Source of the DNA: Streptomyces qaidamensis
GTDB taxonomy: Bacteria > Actinomycetota > Actinomycetes > Streptomycetales > Streptomycetaceae
NCBI RefSeq assembly: GCF_001611795.1
Contig: NZ_CP015098.1
Coordinates: 6,696,001 to 6,760,000, forward strand
Direction: 5' to 3'
DNA length: 64,000 nucleotides
In this document: positions 36,579-48,256 of the stretch, one piece after another
Position numbering within the stretch: position 1 is the stretch's first letter
Layout of the letters: each line of letters begins with the position of its first letter
The notes under the pieces: model-generated
Databases searched by the model: none
Seen by the model: only the letters and a program-made list of their open reading frames with translations
Told to the model about the DNA's origin: nothing
Made by a program: the position numbers and the translations under genes

Positions 36579-37838
36579 CTACTCCGGCAGTGGCTGCGGC
36601 GGTTTCGGACCTGTGTAGAGACCGCTCGGGCGCATTCGCAGCGGGCGCTCGCCGTACTCCTCCAGGGCATGGGCGATCCAGCCCGCCGTCCGGGCCACGG
36701 CGAAGATCGTCTCGCCGGCGCTCGGGGCCATGCCGCAGGACGCGGTGAGCACGGCCAGGGCCAGGTCCACGTTGGCGTGCAGGGGGGCGTGACGGGCGGT
36801 CGTCTCGACGATGTCGCGGGCCGCGAGGAGTGCGGGCTCCGCGCGCGGGATCTGCTCCAGGAGGGCGAACAGGGCACGCGCGCGTGGGTCCTCGCCGGGG
36901 TAGAGCCGGTGTCCGAGGCCCGGGATACGACGGCCGGCCCGCAGTTCGTCCGCGATCACGGGTGCCGCGTCGCCCTGGTCGAGCACGTCCTGCAGCAGCC
37001 GGTGGGCGAGCCCGCTGGCCGCGCCGTGCAGCGGGCCCTCGATCACGCCCAGCCCGGCGGAGACCGCGGCGTAGGCGTGGGCACGGGCGGACGCGGCGAG
37101 GCGCACCGCGAGGGTGGAGGCGGCCAGGTCGTGGTCGACGAGGAGGGCGAGGGCGGTGTCCAGGGCGCGCAGGGAGGCCTCGTCGGGGTCCTTGTGCACC
37201 GACAGCCGGGACCACAGGCGGTGGGCCAGGGGGCCTTCGTCGCGGCGCCGGTGGCCCGCCGGGGGCAGAGCGGCCACGAGCGTGGGGATGAGGGTGCGAG
37301 CGGTGCCGGGTACGGCGCCCTCCGAGAGGTCGAACCGCAGGGGGTCGGCGGTCGCGGCGGCGATCGTCGCGACCCTCAACAGGTCGGCGGGAGCGGCGTG
37401 TTCGGGCAGGGCGGCGACGGCGCGACGGGCTACGGCGACGGAAGCGGACGGTGCGGTGAACGTGCTGCCCGGGAGCATCCGGCCCGTCCACAGCCACTCG
37501 GCGACCTCCTCGTAGGTGTGCCGGGTGGCCAGGTCGACCGCGTCTACACCGCGGAAGAAGTAGCGGTCGCTCCCGATGAGCGTGAGGCGGGTGCGGACGG
37601 ACAGCTCGCCGCCGGAGCCGGAACCGCCGACGCTCTCCCGCCTGTTGCGCCGGGCGAGGGCCTCGACCTCACCGGCGTCGAAGGTGCTGCCCCGGCCGCC
37701 GCTCACCCGCCGGCTGCTGAGCTGGCCGCGGCTCACGTACGCGTACACGGTCTCCGGCTTCACACCGAGCAGCTCGGCGGCCTCCTTGGTGCTCAGCCGC
37801 CGTTCCGTGTCCTGGGGGGCGGGCTCTTGATCGCGCAT
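36579..37838 (-). CDS. Citrate-synthase-like protein with N-terminal HTH
   Basis: 419 residues. Residues about 12-65 are a MerR/excisionase-type helix-turn-helix (LSTKEAAELLGVKPETVYAYVSRGQL). Residues about 80-415 are citrate-synthase fold. Active-site regions are GVIEGPLHGAASGLA (usual Gly-Pro-Leu-His-Gly), GLGHRLYPGEDPRA (GxGHxxY), and the HANVDLALAV region with Asp. It could be a regulator using the enzyme fold as a sensor, an active enzyme, or both. Divergent from a second citrate synthase across an AT-rich palindromic region that it may bind. Confidence 0.85.
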   Translation of the reverse strand: MRDQEPAPQDTERRLSTKEAAELLGVKPETVYAYVSRGQLSSRRVSGGRGSTFDAGEVEALARRNRRESVGGSGSGGELSVRTRLTLIGSDRYFFRGVDAVDLATRHTYEEVAEWLWTGRMLPGSTFTAPSASVAVARRAVAALPEHAAPADLLRVATIAAATADPLRFDLSEGAVPGTARTLIPTLVAALPPAGHRRRDEGPLAHRLWSRLSVHKDPDEASLRALDTALALLVDHDLAASTLAVRLAASARAHAYAAVSAGLGVIEGPLHGAASGLAHRLLQDVLDQGDAAPVIADELRAGRRIPGLGHRLYPGEDPRARALFALLEQIPRAEPALLAARDIVETTARHAPLHANVDLALAVLTASCGMAPSAGETIFAVARTAGWIAHALEEYGERPLRMRPSGLYTGPKPPQPLPE

Positions 37839-37865
37839 GGGGTCACCGTATCCGTCCAGCGGACC

Positions 37866-37913
37866 ATTGACTGACGTATTGATTCAATCAATATTGACAG
37901 GGCTTTAGTCAAT
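37866..37913. promoter_or_regulatory. AT-rich nested palindromes between two citrate synthase genes
   Basis: TATTGAT-TCA-ATCAATA (37877-37893) is a perfect inverted repeat. It is enclosed by ATTGACT (37866-37872) and AGTCAAT (37907-37913), also an exact inverted pair. A further TATTGACA (37892-37899) includes a consensus TTGACA -35 for the rightward gene. Five or more TTGA(C/T) half-sites in 50 bases suggest an operator, probably for the HTH-citrate synthase. Confidence 0.65.
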
Positions 37914-37947
37914 CATGGACAGTCAAATCAAGTCCAGGGAGGAAGTC

Positions 37948-39108
37948 ATGTCCGTTAACAGGTCAGCAGCCACTCTTGTCGAAGCGCCTCGGGGGCTTGC
38001 CGGTGTCGTAGTCACCGACACCCGGATCGGTGATGTACGCGGCCGCGAGGGCTTCTACCACTACCGCCAGTACTCCGCCGTCGACCTCGCGCGGACCCGC
38101 GGCTTCGAGGACGTCTGGCACCTGCTCGTGCACGGCGAACTGCCGGACGCCGAGCTGAGTGCGGCCTTCAGCGCCGAGACCGCCGCGCTGCGACGCCTGC
38201 CCGACGGCGTGCGGGCGGCGCTGCCGGCCATCGCCGCGGCCGGTGGGCGCTCCGGGCCACTGGCCGGGATGCGTACCGCTCTGTCGCTGTTGGGTGCCGC
38301 GAAGGGGTTCCGCCCCGTGTACGACATCGACGCCGAGCGGCGCCGGAGGGACACGATCGAGGCGGCCGCGGCCGTACCGACGCTGCTCACCGCGCTGCAC
38401 CGGCTGGGCAAGGGGCTGGAACCGGTGGAGCCGTGCGAGGGCCTGACCTACGCGGCGAACTACCTGTACATGCTGACCGGTTCGGTGCCGACCGAGCGGC
38501 ATGCGCGGGCGATCGAGCAATACTTGATCTCAACCATTGATCACGGATTCAACGCATCCACCTTCACGGCCCGGGTCATCGCGTCGACGGGCGCGGACGT
38601 GGCGGCATGCCTGGCCGGGGCGGTGGCGGCGCTCTCGGGTCCGTTGCACGGGGGTGCGCCCAGCCGGGCTCTGGACACGCTGGACGCGATCGGCACCCCG
38701 GACCGTATCGATCCCTGGGTGCGTCAGCGGGTGCTCGCCGGTGAGCGCATCATGGGGTTCGGGCACGCGATCTACCGCACGGAGGACCCGCGGTCCCGGC
38801 TGCTGCGCGAGGTCGCACAGGGGTTCGGCGGGCCGCGGGTGGACTTCGCCGTCGAGGTCGAGCGTCGCATCGAGGCGATTCTGGCGGAGCTGAAGCCCGG
38901 GCGGGAGCTGCACACCAACGTCGAGTACTACGCGGGCGTGGTCATGGAACTCTGCGGTCTGCCTCGCGAGATGTTCACCCCGACCTTTGCCGCCGGCCGG
39001 GCGGTGGGCTGGAGCGCCAACATCCTGGAGCAGGCGGAGGACACGAAGATCATCAGGCCCGTGGCGCGGTATGTGGGGCCGGAGGCGCCGGTGCCTGTGC
39101 CGGTCTGA
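37948..39108 (+). CDS. Citrate synthase/2-methylcitrate synthase family enzyme
   Basis: 386 residues from ATG 37948, chosen for its GGGAGG six bases upstream over ATG 37915. It has a full citrate synthase pattern: LVHGELP, LTYAANYLYMLTG, the catalytic His region DHGFNASTFTARVIAST, LSGPLHGGAPSRAL, IMGFGHAIYRTEDPRS, and LHTNVEYYAGVVME with the C-terminal GWSANILEQ. It condenses acetyl-CoA (or propionyl-CoA) with oxaloacetate. Its divergent HTH-bearing paralogue and shared palindromes suggest co-regulation. The substrate cannot be fixed by eye. Confidence 0.9.
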   Translation: MSVNRSAATLVEAPRGLAGVVVTDTRIGDVRGREGFYHYRQYSAVDLARTRGFEDVWHLLVHGELPDAELSAAFSAETAALRRLPDGVRAALPAIAAAGGRSGPLAGMRTALSLLGAAKGFRPVYDIDAERRRRDTIEAAAAVPTLLTALHRLGKGLEPVEPCEGLTYAANYLYMLTGSVPTERHARAIEQYLISTIDHGFNASTFTARVIASTGADVAACLAGAVAALSGPLHGGAPSRALDTLDAIGTPDRIDPWVRQRVLAGERIMGFGHAIYRTEDPRSRLLREVAQGFGGPRVDFAVEVERRIEAILAELKPGRELHTNVEYYAGVVMELCGLPREMFTPTFAAGRAVGWSANILEQAEDTKIIRPVARYVGPEAPVPVPV

Positions 39109-39402
39109 GGGAAAGCGCCGCCGGGTGGGGGGCTTGACGATACGAGGCGATCGTCCTCAGGCGTGCCACGCGTGAAACGGCCATCCGAGCGGCTCTGATC
39201 GGCGGGAAGACGGAGAGAGGGCGCACAGAGGGAAGCGAGGGCCGCCCACATCGGGCCCTGCCCGAGTCTGCCCCGCGAGCGCTGCTGACGGCCGTTCACT
39301 CGGTGTGGATCTTCCGGCTCGTATCCTGGTGCGGCATCCCCATTTCCCACGTGTGCCGGGAACGCGAGCCGGTGCACGCGTCGGCGCGAGAGAGGTCGCA
39401 CG

Positions 39403-40463
39403 GTGAGCCAGCCGAGCCCGAAACCGCAGCAGATCCCGGTCGTCGTCCTGGCCGGATTCCTCGGCTCGGGAAAGACCACTCTGCTCAACCACCTCCTGCA
39501 CCGCAGCGGCGGCAGCCGTATCGGCGCCATCGTCAACGACTTCGGGGCGATCGAGATCGACGCCATGGCGGTGGCGGGAGCGCTCGGCGACTCGACGGTC
39601 TCCCTCGGCAACGGCTGTCTGTGCTGTGCCGTCGACGCGAGCGAACTGGACCAGTACCTGAAGAGGCTCGCGGAGCCCTCCCTCGGCATCGACGTCATCG
39701 TCATCGAGGCCAGCGGGCTGGCCGAGCCGCAGGAACTCGTGCGGATGCTGCTGGCCAGCGAGCATCCGGGGGTCGTGTACGGAGGGCTCGTCGAGGTCGT
39801 CGACGCCGTCGAGTTCGACGACACCCGTGCCCGGCATCCCGAGATCGACCGGCATCTCGCGCTGGCCGACCTCGTCGTGGTCAACAAGCTCGACCGGACG
39901 GCGGACGGCGAACGCGTCCTCGGGCTGGTCCGGTCCCTCGTCGACCGCGCCGCCGTCGTCCCGGCCACCTACGGCCGGATCGACCCCGAGTTCCTCTTCG
40001 ACTGCCGCCCGAGCGAGGAGCGCATCGGGCAGCTGTCCTTCGACGACCTGCACGAGCACGGCAGTGACGACGACGGCCACACCGGCCACCTGCACGCCGC
40101 GTACGACAGCCTGTCGTTCGTCTCCCGGGAGCCCCTCGACCCGCGCCGGCTGATGACGTTCCTCGACAGCAGGCCCGAGGGGCTGTACCGGATCAAGGGT
40201 TACATCGACTTCGGGCCGCACGACGTCCGCAACCGTTACGCCGTCCACGCCGTCGGGCGGTTCCTGCGCTTCTACCCGGAGCCCTGGCCGGGCGGCGGTG
40301 AGCGCCTCACCCAGCTGGTCCTCATCGGCTCCGGGATCGACGCCCCCGCCCTCGGCAAGGAGCTGGAGGCCTGCAGGAGCGAGGCCCCACACGCTGACGA
40401 GCACGGCATGTGGGGCGTCCTGCGGTACGTGCGCGATCCCGAGGCGGATCTCGCGGACCCGGC

Positions 40464-40467
<4 letters not shown>
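39403..40467 (+). CDS. CobW/COG0523 metallochaperone GTPase
   Basis: 354 residues from GTG 39403. G-motifs are present: Walker A GFLGSGKTT (about residues 18-26), the metal-binding CxCC motif in GNGCLCCAVD (about 70-73), ASGLAEP, and NKLD. The C-terminal CobW domain follows (FVSREPLDPRRLMTFLDS, YRIKGYIDFG). A His/Asp-rich loop (DDLHEHGSDDDGHTGHLH) is a likely metal-binding insert. Members deliver zinc, cobalt or iron to client proteins. No Zur-type operator seen in the 294-base gap before it, which otherwise holds nothing I can name. The 3' end overlaps convergent parC by four bases. Confidence 0.9.
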
Positions 40468-42917
<2,450 letters not shown>

Positions 42918-43293
42918 CGCTGCCGGCTCCTCCTGTTACTGGTCGCTCGCCTACGGGGCGTTCCTGCCGGTGAGGAGACGTCGACCGTGCCCGGCCCTTC
43001 GGGCCCTGCGCGCGCTCGCCCACTCGTCACCGACCGCCCCTGCGGCTCGCTCATGTTGCTGCGATCCGGATCTGACGCCGACCATTGTGGACCGCCGCAC
43101 TGACAACCGGGACCAGGGCCCGGTCTCCGACGCCTGCCGGGCCGTCCGACAGCCCGTCGGGAACGGTCGTCCGTGCTCGCTCTCGGCGTATGCCGCCCGG
43201 GAACTTCACCAGGGCTTCGCACGCTTGCATACAGTGGCAGGACCGGCAGGAATCCGCGGTTGTGAAGACCGCTCCGCGATCGAAGGGACGTAC
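42918..43293. other. Divergent control region of parC and the M16 operon
   Basis: No convincing gene. TACAGT (about 43231) preceded by TTGCA may be part of the rightward promoter. I see no palindrome or riboswitch that I can name. Confidence 0.35.
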
Positions 43294-44661
43294 ATGCCCA
43301 TGGGTCACACGGCCACAGCCCAGGCAGGCTCCGGGGGCCTGACAGCGACCGAGCACCGCCTGGCCAACGGCCTGCGCGTGGTGCTCTCCGAGGACCACCT
43401 GACCCCGGTCGCGGCGGTGTGCCTCTGGTACGACGTCGGCTCGCGCCACGAAGTCAAGGGACGCACCGGCCTGGCTCACCTTTTCGAGCACCTGATGTTC
43501 CAGGGTTCCGCCCAGGTCAAGGGCAACGGCCACTTCGAGCTCGTCCAGGGCGCGGGCGGCTCGCTGAACGGCACGACCAGCTTCGAGCGGACCAACTATT
43601 TCGAGACCATGCCCGCCCACGAGCTGGAGCTCGCCCTCTGGCTGGAGGCCGACCGCATGGGCTCGCTGCTGACCGCGCTCGACGACGAGTCGATGGAGAA
43701 CCAGCGGGACGTCGTCAAGAACGAGCGCCGCCAGCGCTACGACAACGTCCCCTACGGCACCGCTTTCGAGAAGCTGACCGCGCTCGCCTACCCGGAGGGC
43801 CACCCCTACCACCACACTCCGATCGGCTCCATGGCCGACCTGGACGCGGCGACCCTGGAGGACGCACGCGCGTTCTTCCGCACCTACTACGCGCCGAACA
43901 ACGCCGTGCTCTCCGTGGTCGGCGACATCGACCCGGAGCAGACCCTCGCCTGGGTCGAGAAGTACTTCGGCTCCATCCCCGGTCACGACGGCAAGCCCGC
44001 TCCGCGCGACGGCTCGCTGCCGGAGACCATCGGAGAGCAGCTGCGCGAGGTCGTCGAGGAGGAGGTCCCGGCGCGCGCCCTGATGGCCGCCTACCGGCTG
44101 CCGCACGACGGCACGCGCGCGTGCGACGCGGCCGACCTGGCCCTCACCGTCCTCGGCGGCGGCGAGTCCTCCCGCCTCTACAACCGGCTGGTGCGGCGCG
44201 ACCGTACGGCCGTGGCGGCCGGCTTCGGCCTGCTGCGGCTCGCCGGGGCTCCCTCCCTGGGGTGGCTGGACGTGAAGACGTCCGGTGACGTGGAGGTTCC
44301 GGTCATCGAGACCGCCATCGACGAGGAGCTCGCCCGGTTCGCCGAGGAGGGCCCCACGGCCGAGGAGATGGAGCGCGCCCAGGCCCAGCTGGAGCGCGAG
44401 TGGCTGGACCGGCTCGGCACGGTCGCCGGCCGCGCCGACGAACTGTGCCGGTACGCCGTGCTGTTCGGCGACCCGCAGCTCGCCCTGACCGCCGTCCAGC
44501 GTGTGCTGGAGATCACGGCGGAGGAGGTCCAGGAGGTCGCCAAGGCCCGCCTGCGGCCCGACAACCGCGCGGTGCTCGTGTACGAGCCCGTCACCGACGA
44601 GGACACCACCGAGGACACCGCAGCCGCGGCCGGCGACGAGAACGAGGAGGCGGCCAAGTGA
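43294..44661 (+). CDS. M16 family zinc peptidase, catalytic subunit
   Basis: 455 residues from ATG 43294 (ATG 43300 also possible). The inverted zinc motif HLFEH (about residues 62-66, in GLAHLFEHLMFQGS) and the downstream glutamate region ENQRDVVKNERRQRYDN are intact. The middle and C-terminal M16 domains are present (YAPNNAVLSVVGDID, GGGESSRLYNRLVR). It degrades small peptides or processes presequence-like substrates in the cytoplasm. It overlaps the next gene (GTGA), which encodes the partner subunit lacking the zinc motif; bacterial M16B enzymes commonly work as such heterodimers. Confidence 0.92.
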   Translation: MPMGHTATAQAGSGGLTATEHRLANGLRVVLSEDHLTPVAAVCLWYDVGSRHEVKGRTGLAHLFEHLMFQGSAQVKGNGHFELVQGAGGSLNGTTSFERTNYFETMPAHELELALWLEADRMGSLLTALDDESMENQRDVVKNERRQRYDNVPYGTAFEKLTALAYPEGHPYHHTPIGSMADLDAATLEDARAFFRTYYAPNNAVLSVVGDIDPEQTLAWVEKYFGSIPGHDGKPAPRDGSLPETIGEQLREVVEEEVPARALMAAYRLPHDGTRACDAADLALTVLGGGESSRLYNRLVRRDRTAVAAGFGLLRLAGAPSLGWLDVKTSGDVEVPVIETAIDEELARFAEEGPTAEEMERAQAQLEREWLDRLGTVAGRADELCRYAVLFGDPQLALTAVQRVLEITAEEVQEVAKARLRPDNRAVLVYEPVTDEDTTEDTAAAAGDENEEAAK

Positions 44662-46046
44662 CCGAGCTCGCCACGATGGAATTCCACCCCCGGCCGCAGG
44701 CGGGCGACGCCCGGCCGTGGGCCTTCCCCGCCCCCGAGCGCGGCACGCTCGACAACGGCCTGACGGTGCTGCGCTGCCACCGCCCCGGCCAGCAGGTCGT
44801 CGCCGTGGAGGTGTTGCTGGACGCCCCCCTGGACGCGGAGCCGGGCGGTCTCGACGGTGTGGCCACGATCATGGCCCGGGCGTTCTCCGAGGGCACCGAC
44901 AAGCACTCCGCCGAGGAGTTCGCCGCCGAGCTGGAGCGCGCGGGTGCCACCCTCGACGCGCACGCCGACCACCCCGGCGTCCGGCTCAGCCTGGAGGTGC
45001 CGGCCTCCCGGCTCGCCAAGGGGCTGAACCTGATCGCCGACGCGCTGAGGGCGCCCGCGTTCGCCGACAGCGAGGTCGAGCGGCTGGTCACCAACCGCCT
45101 CGACGAGATCCCGCACGAACTGGCCAACCCCTCCCGCCGCGCCGCCAAGGAGCTCTCCAAGGAGCTGTTCCCGTCGGACGCGCGCATGTCGCGGCCACGG
45201 CAGGGCACCGAGGAGACGGTCGCCGCGATCGACTCCGCGGCCGTTCGCGGCTTCTACGAGAAGCACGTCCGCCCCGCCACGGCCACCGCCGTGGTCGTCG
45301 GTGACCTCACCGGCATCGACCTCGACACCCTGCTCGGGGACACCCTGGGCGCCTGGACGGGCTCCTCGGCCGAGCCCCGCCCCGTGCCGCCGGTGACCGC
45401 CGACGACACCGGCCGGGTCGTCATCGTGGACCGCCCCGGCGCCGTCCAGACGCAGCTGCTGATCGGCCGGGTCGGCCCGGACCGGCACGACCGCGTGTGG
45501 CCCGCGCAGGTGCTCGGCACGTACTGCCTCGGCGGCACCCTCACCTCCCGTCTGGACCGCGTCCTGCGCGAGGAGAAGGGCTACACCTACGGCGTACGGG
45601 CGTTCGGCCAGGTCCTCAGGTCCGCCCCGGACGGCACGGGTGCCGCGATGCTCGCCATCAGCGGTTCCGTCGACACGCCCAACACAGGCCCCGCTCTGGA
45701 GGACCTCTGGACGGTGCTGCGCACCCTCGCCGCCGAGGGACTGACCGACGCCGAGCGGGACGTCGCCGTGCAGAACCTGGTCGGCGTGGCTCCGCTCAAG
45801 TACGAGACGGCCGCGGCGGTCGCGAGCACGCTGGCCGACCAGGTCGAGCAGCACCTGCCCGACGACTACCAGGCCACGCTGTACCGTCAGCTCGCCGCGA
45901 CCGGCACCGTGGAGGCCACCGCGGCGGCCGTGAGCGCCTTCCCGGTGGACCGTCTGGTGACCGTACTCGTCGGTGACGCGGCGCAGATCAAGGCGCCTGT
46001 CGAGGCCCTGGGCATCGGCGAAGTCACCGTCGTCGCCGCCGAGTAG
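44658..46046 (+). CDS. M16 family peptidase homologue, non-catalytic subunit
   Basis: 462 residues from GTG 44658. The fold is M16 (LDNGLTVLRCHRPGQQVVAVEVLLDAP, LGGTLTSRLDRVLREEKGYTYGVRA, the latter holding the conserved R/Y substrate-binding pair). At the HxxEH position it reads VATIMARAFSEGT, so zinc cannot bind. It should form the substrate-binding half of a heterodimer with the upstream subunit. A strong terminator follows the stop. Confidence 0.9.
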   Translation: MTELATMEFHPRPQAGDARPWAFPAPERGTLDNGLTVLRCHRPGQQVVAVEVLLDAPLDAEPGGLDGVATIMARAFSEGTDKHSAEEFAAELERAGATLDAHADHPGVRLSLEVPASRLAKGLNLIADALRAPAFADSEVERLVTNRLDEIPHELANPSRRAAKELSKELFPSDARMSRPRQGTEETVAAIDSAAVRGFYEKHVRPATATAVVVGDLTGIDLDTLLGDTLGAWTGSSAEPRPVPPVTADDTGRVVIVDRPGAVQTQLLIGRVGPDRHDRVWPAQVLGTYCLGGTLTSRLDRVLREEKGYTYGVRAFGQVLRSAPDGTGAAMLAISGSVDTPNTGPALEDLWTVLRTLAAEGLTDAERDVAVQNLVGVAPLKYETAAAVASTLADQVEQHLPDDYQATLYRQLAATGTVEATAAAVSAFPVDRLVTVLVGDAAQIKAPVEALGIGEVTVVAAE

Positions 46047-46062
46047 CGGCACGCGCGCGGAG

Positions 46063-46097
46063 GAGCCCTGGTTGTCTTCCAAGGCACCAGGGCTCCT
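46063..46097 (+). terminator. Terminator of the M16 operon
   Basis: GGAGCCCTGG pairs with CCAGGGCTCC across a 15-base loop and is followed by TTTAT. Confidence 0.85.
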
Positions 46098-46227
46098 TTA
46101 TGCCCGAATTGGTACGGAGGTTGCCTGTCTGCCCTGTGGGATGCGCTACAAACACCGGGATTCGTTTGGGAATTGAAAGCGGCGCCGCTTAGCGTCATCC
46201 GGGCTGTTCGTCAGGCAGTGCGCCGCA

Positions 46228-46392
46228 CCCGCGGCACCGGACAGTCATCGCCGAGTCCCCGTACGGCGCGAGCCAGGGGAGCCGGGGACCCATCGCAGTC
46301 CCTGGGGTGAATCGGGCGCCCGCGCGAGTCGCGAGGGAGTCCGTAGGAGACCTTCCTGCTCCGAACCCGTCAGCTAACCCGGTAGGCGAGAG
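46228..46392 (+). promoter_or_regulatory. Cyclic-di-AMP riboswitch (ydaO/yuaA type)
   Basis: The leader carries the conserved blocks of this class in order: AGGGGAGCCGGGGACCCAT, then CCTGGGGTGAATCGG, a variable GCGCGAG stem, GAGTCCGTAGGAGACCTTCC, and GCTCCGAACCCGTCAGCTAA, ending at GGTAGGCG. In actinomycetes this riboswitch precedes genes of cell-wall hydrolases, matching the M23 peptidase 24 bases downstream. Ligand binding usually turns expression off. Outer limits are approximate. Confidence 0.88.
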
Positions 46393-46415
46393 GGAAGGAA
46401 AGGACCAGCCACTAC

Positions 46416-47204
46416 ATGGCGTTCACTCGCGCCACCGGGAAGCACCGTCGTCCCAGCAGGATCCAGCGCGGCACCGCCCGCGCGGCGGGCGTCGCGGCCC
46501 TCGCCACCACCGGCGTGATCGGCACCGTGGCGGCCCCCGCTGCCTTCGCCGCCGAGCCCAGCCCCGAGCAGACCGGCCTCACCCCGGTCGTCACCATGGG
46601 CGACACCGTGGCCCAGCAGATCGACGCCCAGGCGATCGCGCAGCAGCAGGCCGCCGACGAGGCCGCCGCCAAGCAGAAGGCCGAGGAGACCGCGCGCAAG
46701 CAGGCCGCGGAGTTGGCCGAGAGGGCCAAGGAAGCGGCCGAGAAGGACCGCGAGGCCAAGGAGCGCGCCGCCCGCGAGGCCGAGCGCAAGCGCCTCAACG
46801 CCTACCTGGCCCCGATCTCCGGCTCGTACGTCTCCACCGGCTACAAGGCCAGCAGCGGCCTGTGGTCCTCCGGCAGCCACACCGGCGTCGACTTCCACGC
46901 CGCCACCGGCACCTCCGTCCACGCGGTCGGCGCGGGCACCGTCGTCGAGGCCGGCTGGGGCGGCTCGTACGGCAACCAGATCGTGATCAAGATGAACGAC
47001 GGGACGTACACCCAGTACGGACACCTGTCCTCCGTCGGCGTCTCGGTGGGCCAGCAGGTCACCCCCGGCCAGCAGATCGGCCTGTCCGGCGCGACCGGCA
47101 ACGTCACCGGCCCGCACCTGCACTTCGAGGCCCGTACGAGCCAGGAGTACGGCTCGGACATCGACCCGGTCGCCTACCTCCGCTCGCACGGCGTGAGCGT
47201 CTGA
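46416..47204 (+). CDS. Secreted M23 (LytM) peptidoglycan endopeptidase
   Basis: 262 residues from ATG 46416. A long Arg-rich signal peptide runs to about residue 45 (AAPAAFAAEP). Residues about 65-127 form an Ala/Glu/Lys coiled coil. The C-terminal LytM domain (about 130-255) has the metal ligands His and Asp in SHTGVDFHAATG and GPHLHFEAR (HxH), so it should be active on peptide cross-links. The coiled coil probably regulates it or tethers it at sites of growth. Expression is placed under cyclic-di-AMP control by the upstream riboswitch. Confidence 0.93.
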   Translation: MAFTRATGKHRRPSRIQRGTARAAGVAALATTGVIGTVAAPAAFAAEPSPEQTGLTPVVTMGDTVAQQIDAQAIAQQQAADEAAAKQKAEETARKQAAELAERAKEAAEKDREAKERAAREAERKRLNAYLAPISGSYVSTGYKASSGLWSSGSHTGVDFHAATGTSVHAVGAGTVVEAGWGGSYGNQIVIKMNDGTYTQYGHLSSVGVSVGQQVTPGQQIGLSGATGNVTGPHLHFEARTSQEYGSDIDPVAYLRSHGVSV

Positions 47205-47227
47205 CGGGAACCCCCGCGCTGTTCCCG

Positions 47228-47254
47228 AAGCCCCGGCTCCCCGAGCCGGGGCTT
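47228..47254 (+). terminator. Terminator of the M23 peptidase gene
   Basis: AAGCCCCGGCTC and GAGCCGGGGCTT pair perfectly with a three-base loop, followed by TT. Confidence 0.88.
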
Positions 47255-47392
47255 TCGGCGTTTACGGCGGCAGCCTGTCCAAAAAATATCCCTGGATTCC
47301 CGATGGCCGTCGGAAATTCCGGCTCATTGCAATAGAGTCACGGAACGGACGCCGCTCGCCGGCGTTTCTCGGGGATTAAGGGGAGGTCGGTC

Positions 47393-48088
47393 ATGCGTAT
47401 TCCCGCGCACTCGGTGTGCACGGCCATCCGGGACGACATCGTCGCGGGCGTCCACGCACGCGGCAGCCGGCTCACCGAGGAACTCCTCGCACGCCGCTAC
47501 GGCGTCTCGCGGGTGCCCGTCCGGGAGGCGCTGCGCACCCTGGAGGCCGAGGGCTTCGTGGTGACCCGACGGCACGCCGGCGCCTGCGTGGCCGAACCCA
47601 CCGAGCAGGAGGCGGGCGACCTGCTGGAGATGCGCATGCTCCTGGAGCCGCTCGGTGCGGCCCGCGCCGCCCAGCGCCGCACCGAGGCGCATCTGAAGGT
47701 CCTGCGCGGACTGGTCCGGCTGGGCCAGGAGCGGGCCCGCCGCGGCAGCAGCGACGACCTGCGCTCCCTCGGCGGCTGGTTCCACGAAACACTCGCCCAG
47801 GCCTCCGGCAGCCCCGCACTGACCTCGATGCTCACCCAGCTCCGCCACAAGATCGCGTGGATGTACGCCGTGGACGCGCCGGCCAGCCCCGTGGAGTCCT
47901 GGACGGAGCACGGCGCGATCGTGGACGCGGTGGCGCGCGGGGACGGCGAGCGCGCGCGGGCGGTCACGGCGCTGCACGCCGAGCGTGCGACGGGCGCGCA
48001 CCGTCTGCGATTCGGCTCGGGCAGGGAGTCCGCCGACCGTGTGAGGAACTCGCAACATCCCGTAAACACGGCGAGCCCGCGGCATTAA
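47393..48088 (+). CDS. GntR/FCD family regulator
   Basis: 231 residues from ATG 47393 with GGGGAGG upstream. Residues about 5-70 are the GntR winged helix (RLTEELLARRYGVSRVPVREALRTLEAEGF). Residues about 75-215 are the FCD ligand domain with metal-binding His residues (GGWFHETLAQASG, WTEHGAIVDAVARGD, ALHAERAT). FadR-type members respond to organic acids or sugar acids. It stands next to the convergent HPr gene, which hints at carbon-source control, but its targets are unknown. Confidence 0.87.
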   Translation: MRIPAHSVCTAIRDDIVAGVHARGSRLTEELLARRYGVSRVPVREALRTLEAEGFVVTRRHAGACVAEPTEQEAGDLLEMRMLLEPLGAARAAQRRTEAHLKVLRGLVRLGQERARRGSSDDLRSLGGWFHETLAQASGSPALTSMLTQLRHKIAWMYAVDAPASPVESWTEHGAIVDAVARGDGERARAVTALHAERATGAHRLRFGSGRESADRVRNSQHPVNTASPRH

Positions 48089-48191
48089 CACGACGGCCGT
48101 ATACAAAGAGCAGGCAATTCGTGACGGCCTATTTCCCCCTGCCTGGAAACGGGGAATTCTAGAATTCCCGCCCCGTGGCGACCGGGAATGA

Positions 48192-48228
48192 CGAAGGGCC
48201 CGCCCGGTGAATTCGGACGAGCCCTTCG
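48192..48228. terminator. Terminator between gntR and ptsH
   Basis: CGAAGGGC pairs with GCCCTTCG across a 21-base loop that has further G/C pairing, located just past the leftward ptsH stop. It can serve both convergent genes. Confidence 0.75.
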
Positions 48229-48256
48229 GTGTGCGCCGGAAAGGGCGCACGGGACA

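Noticed and set aside
39109..39402. Cobalamin riboswitch or Zur box before the CobW gene
   Set aside because: No matching conserved blocks or AT-rich Zur palindrome could be found in the gap.
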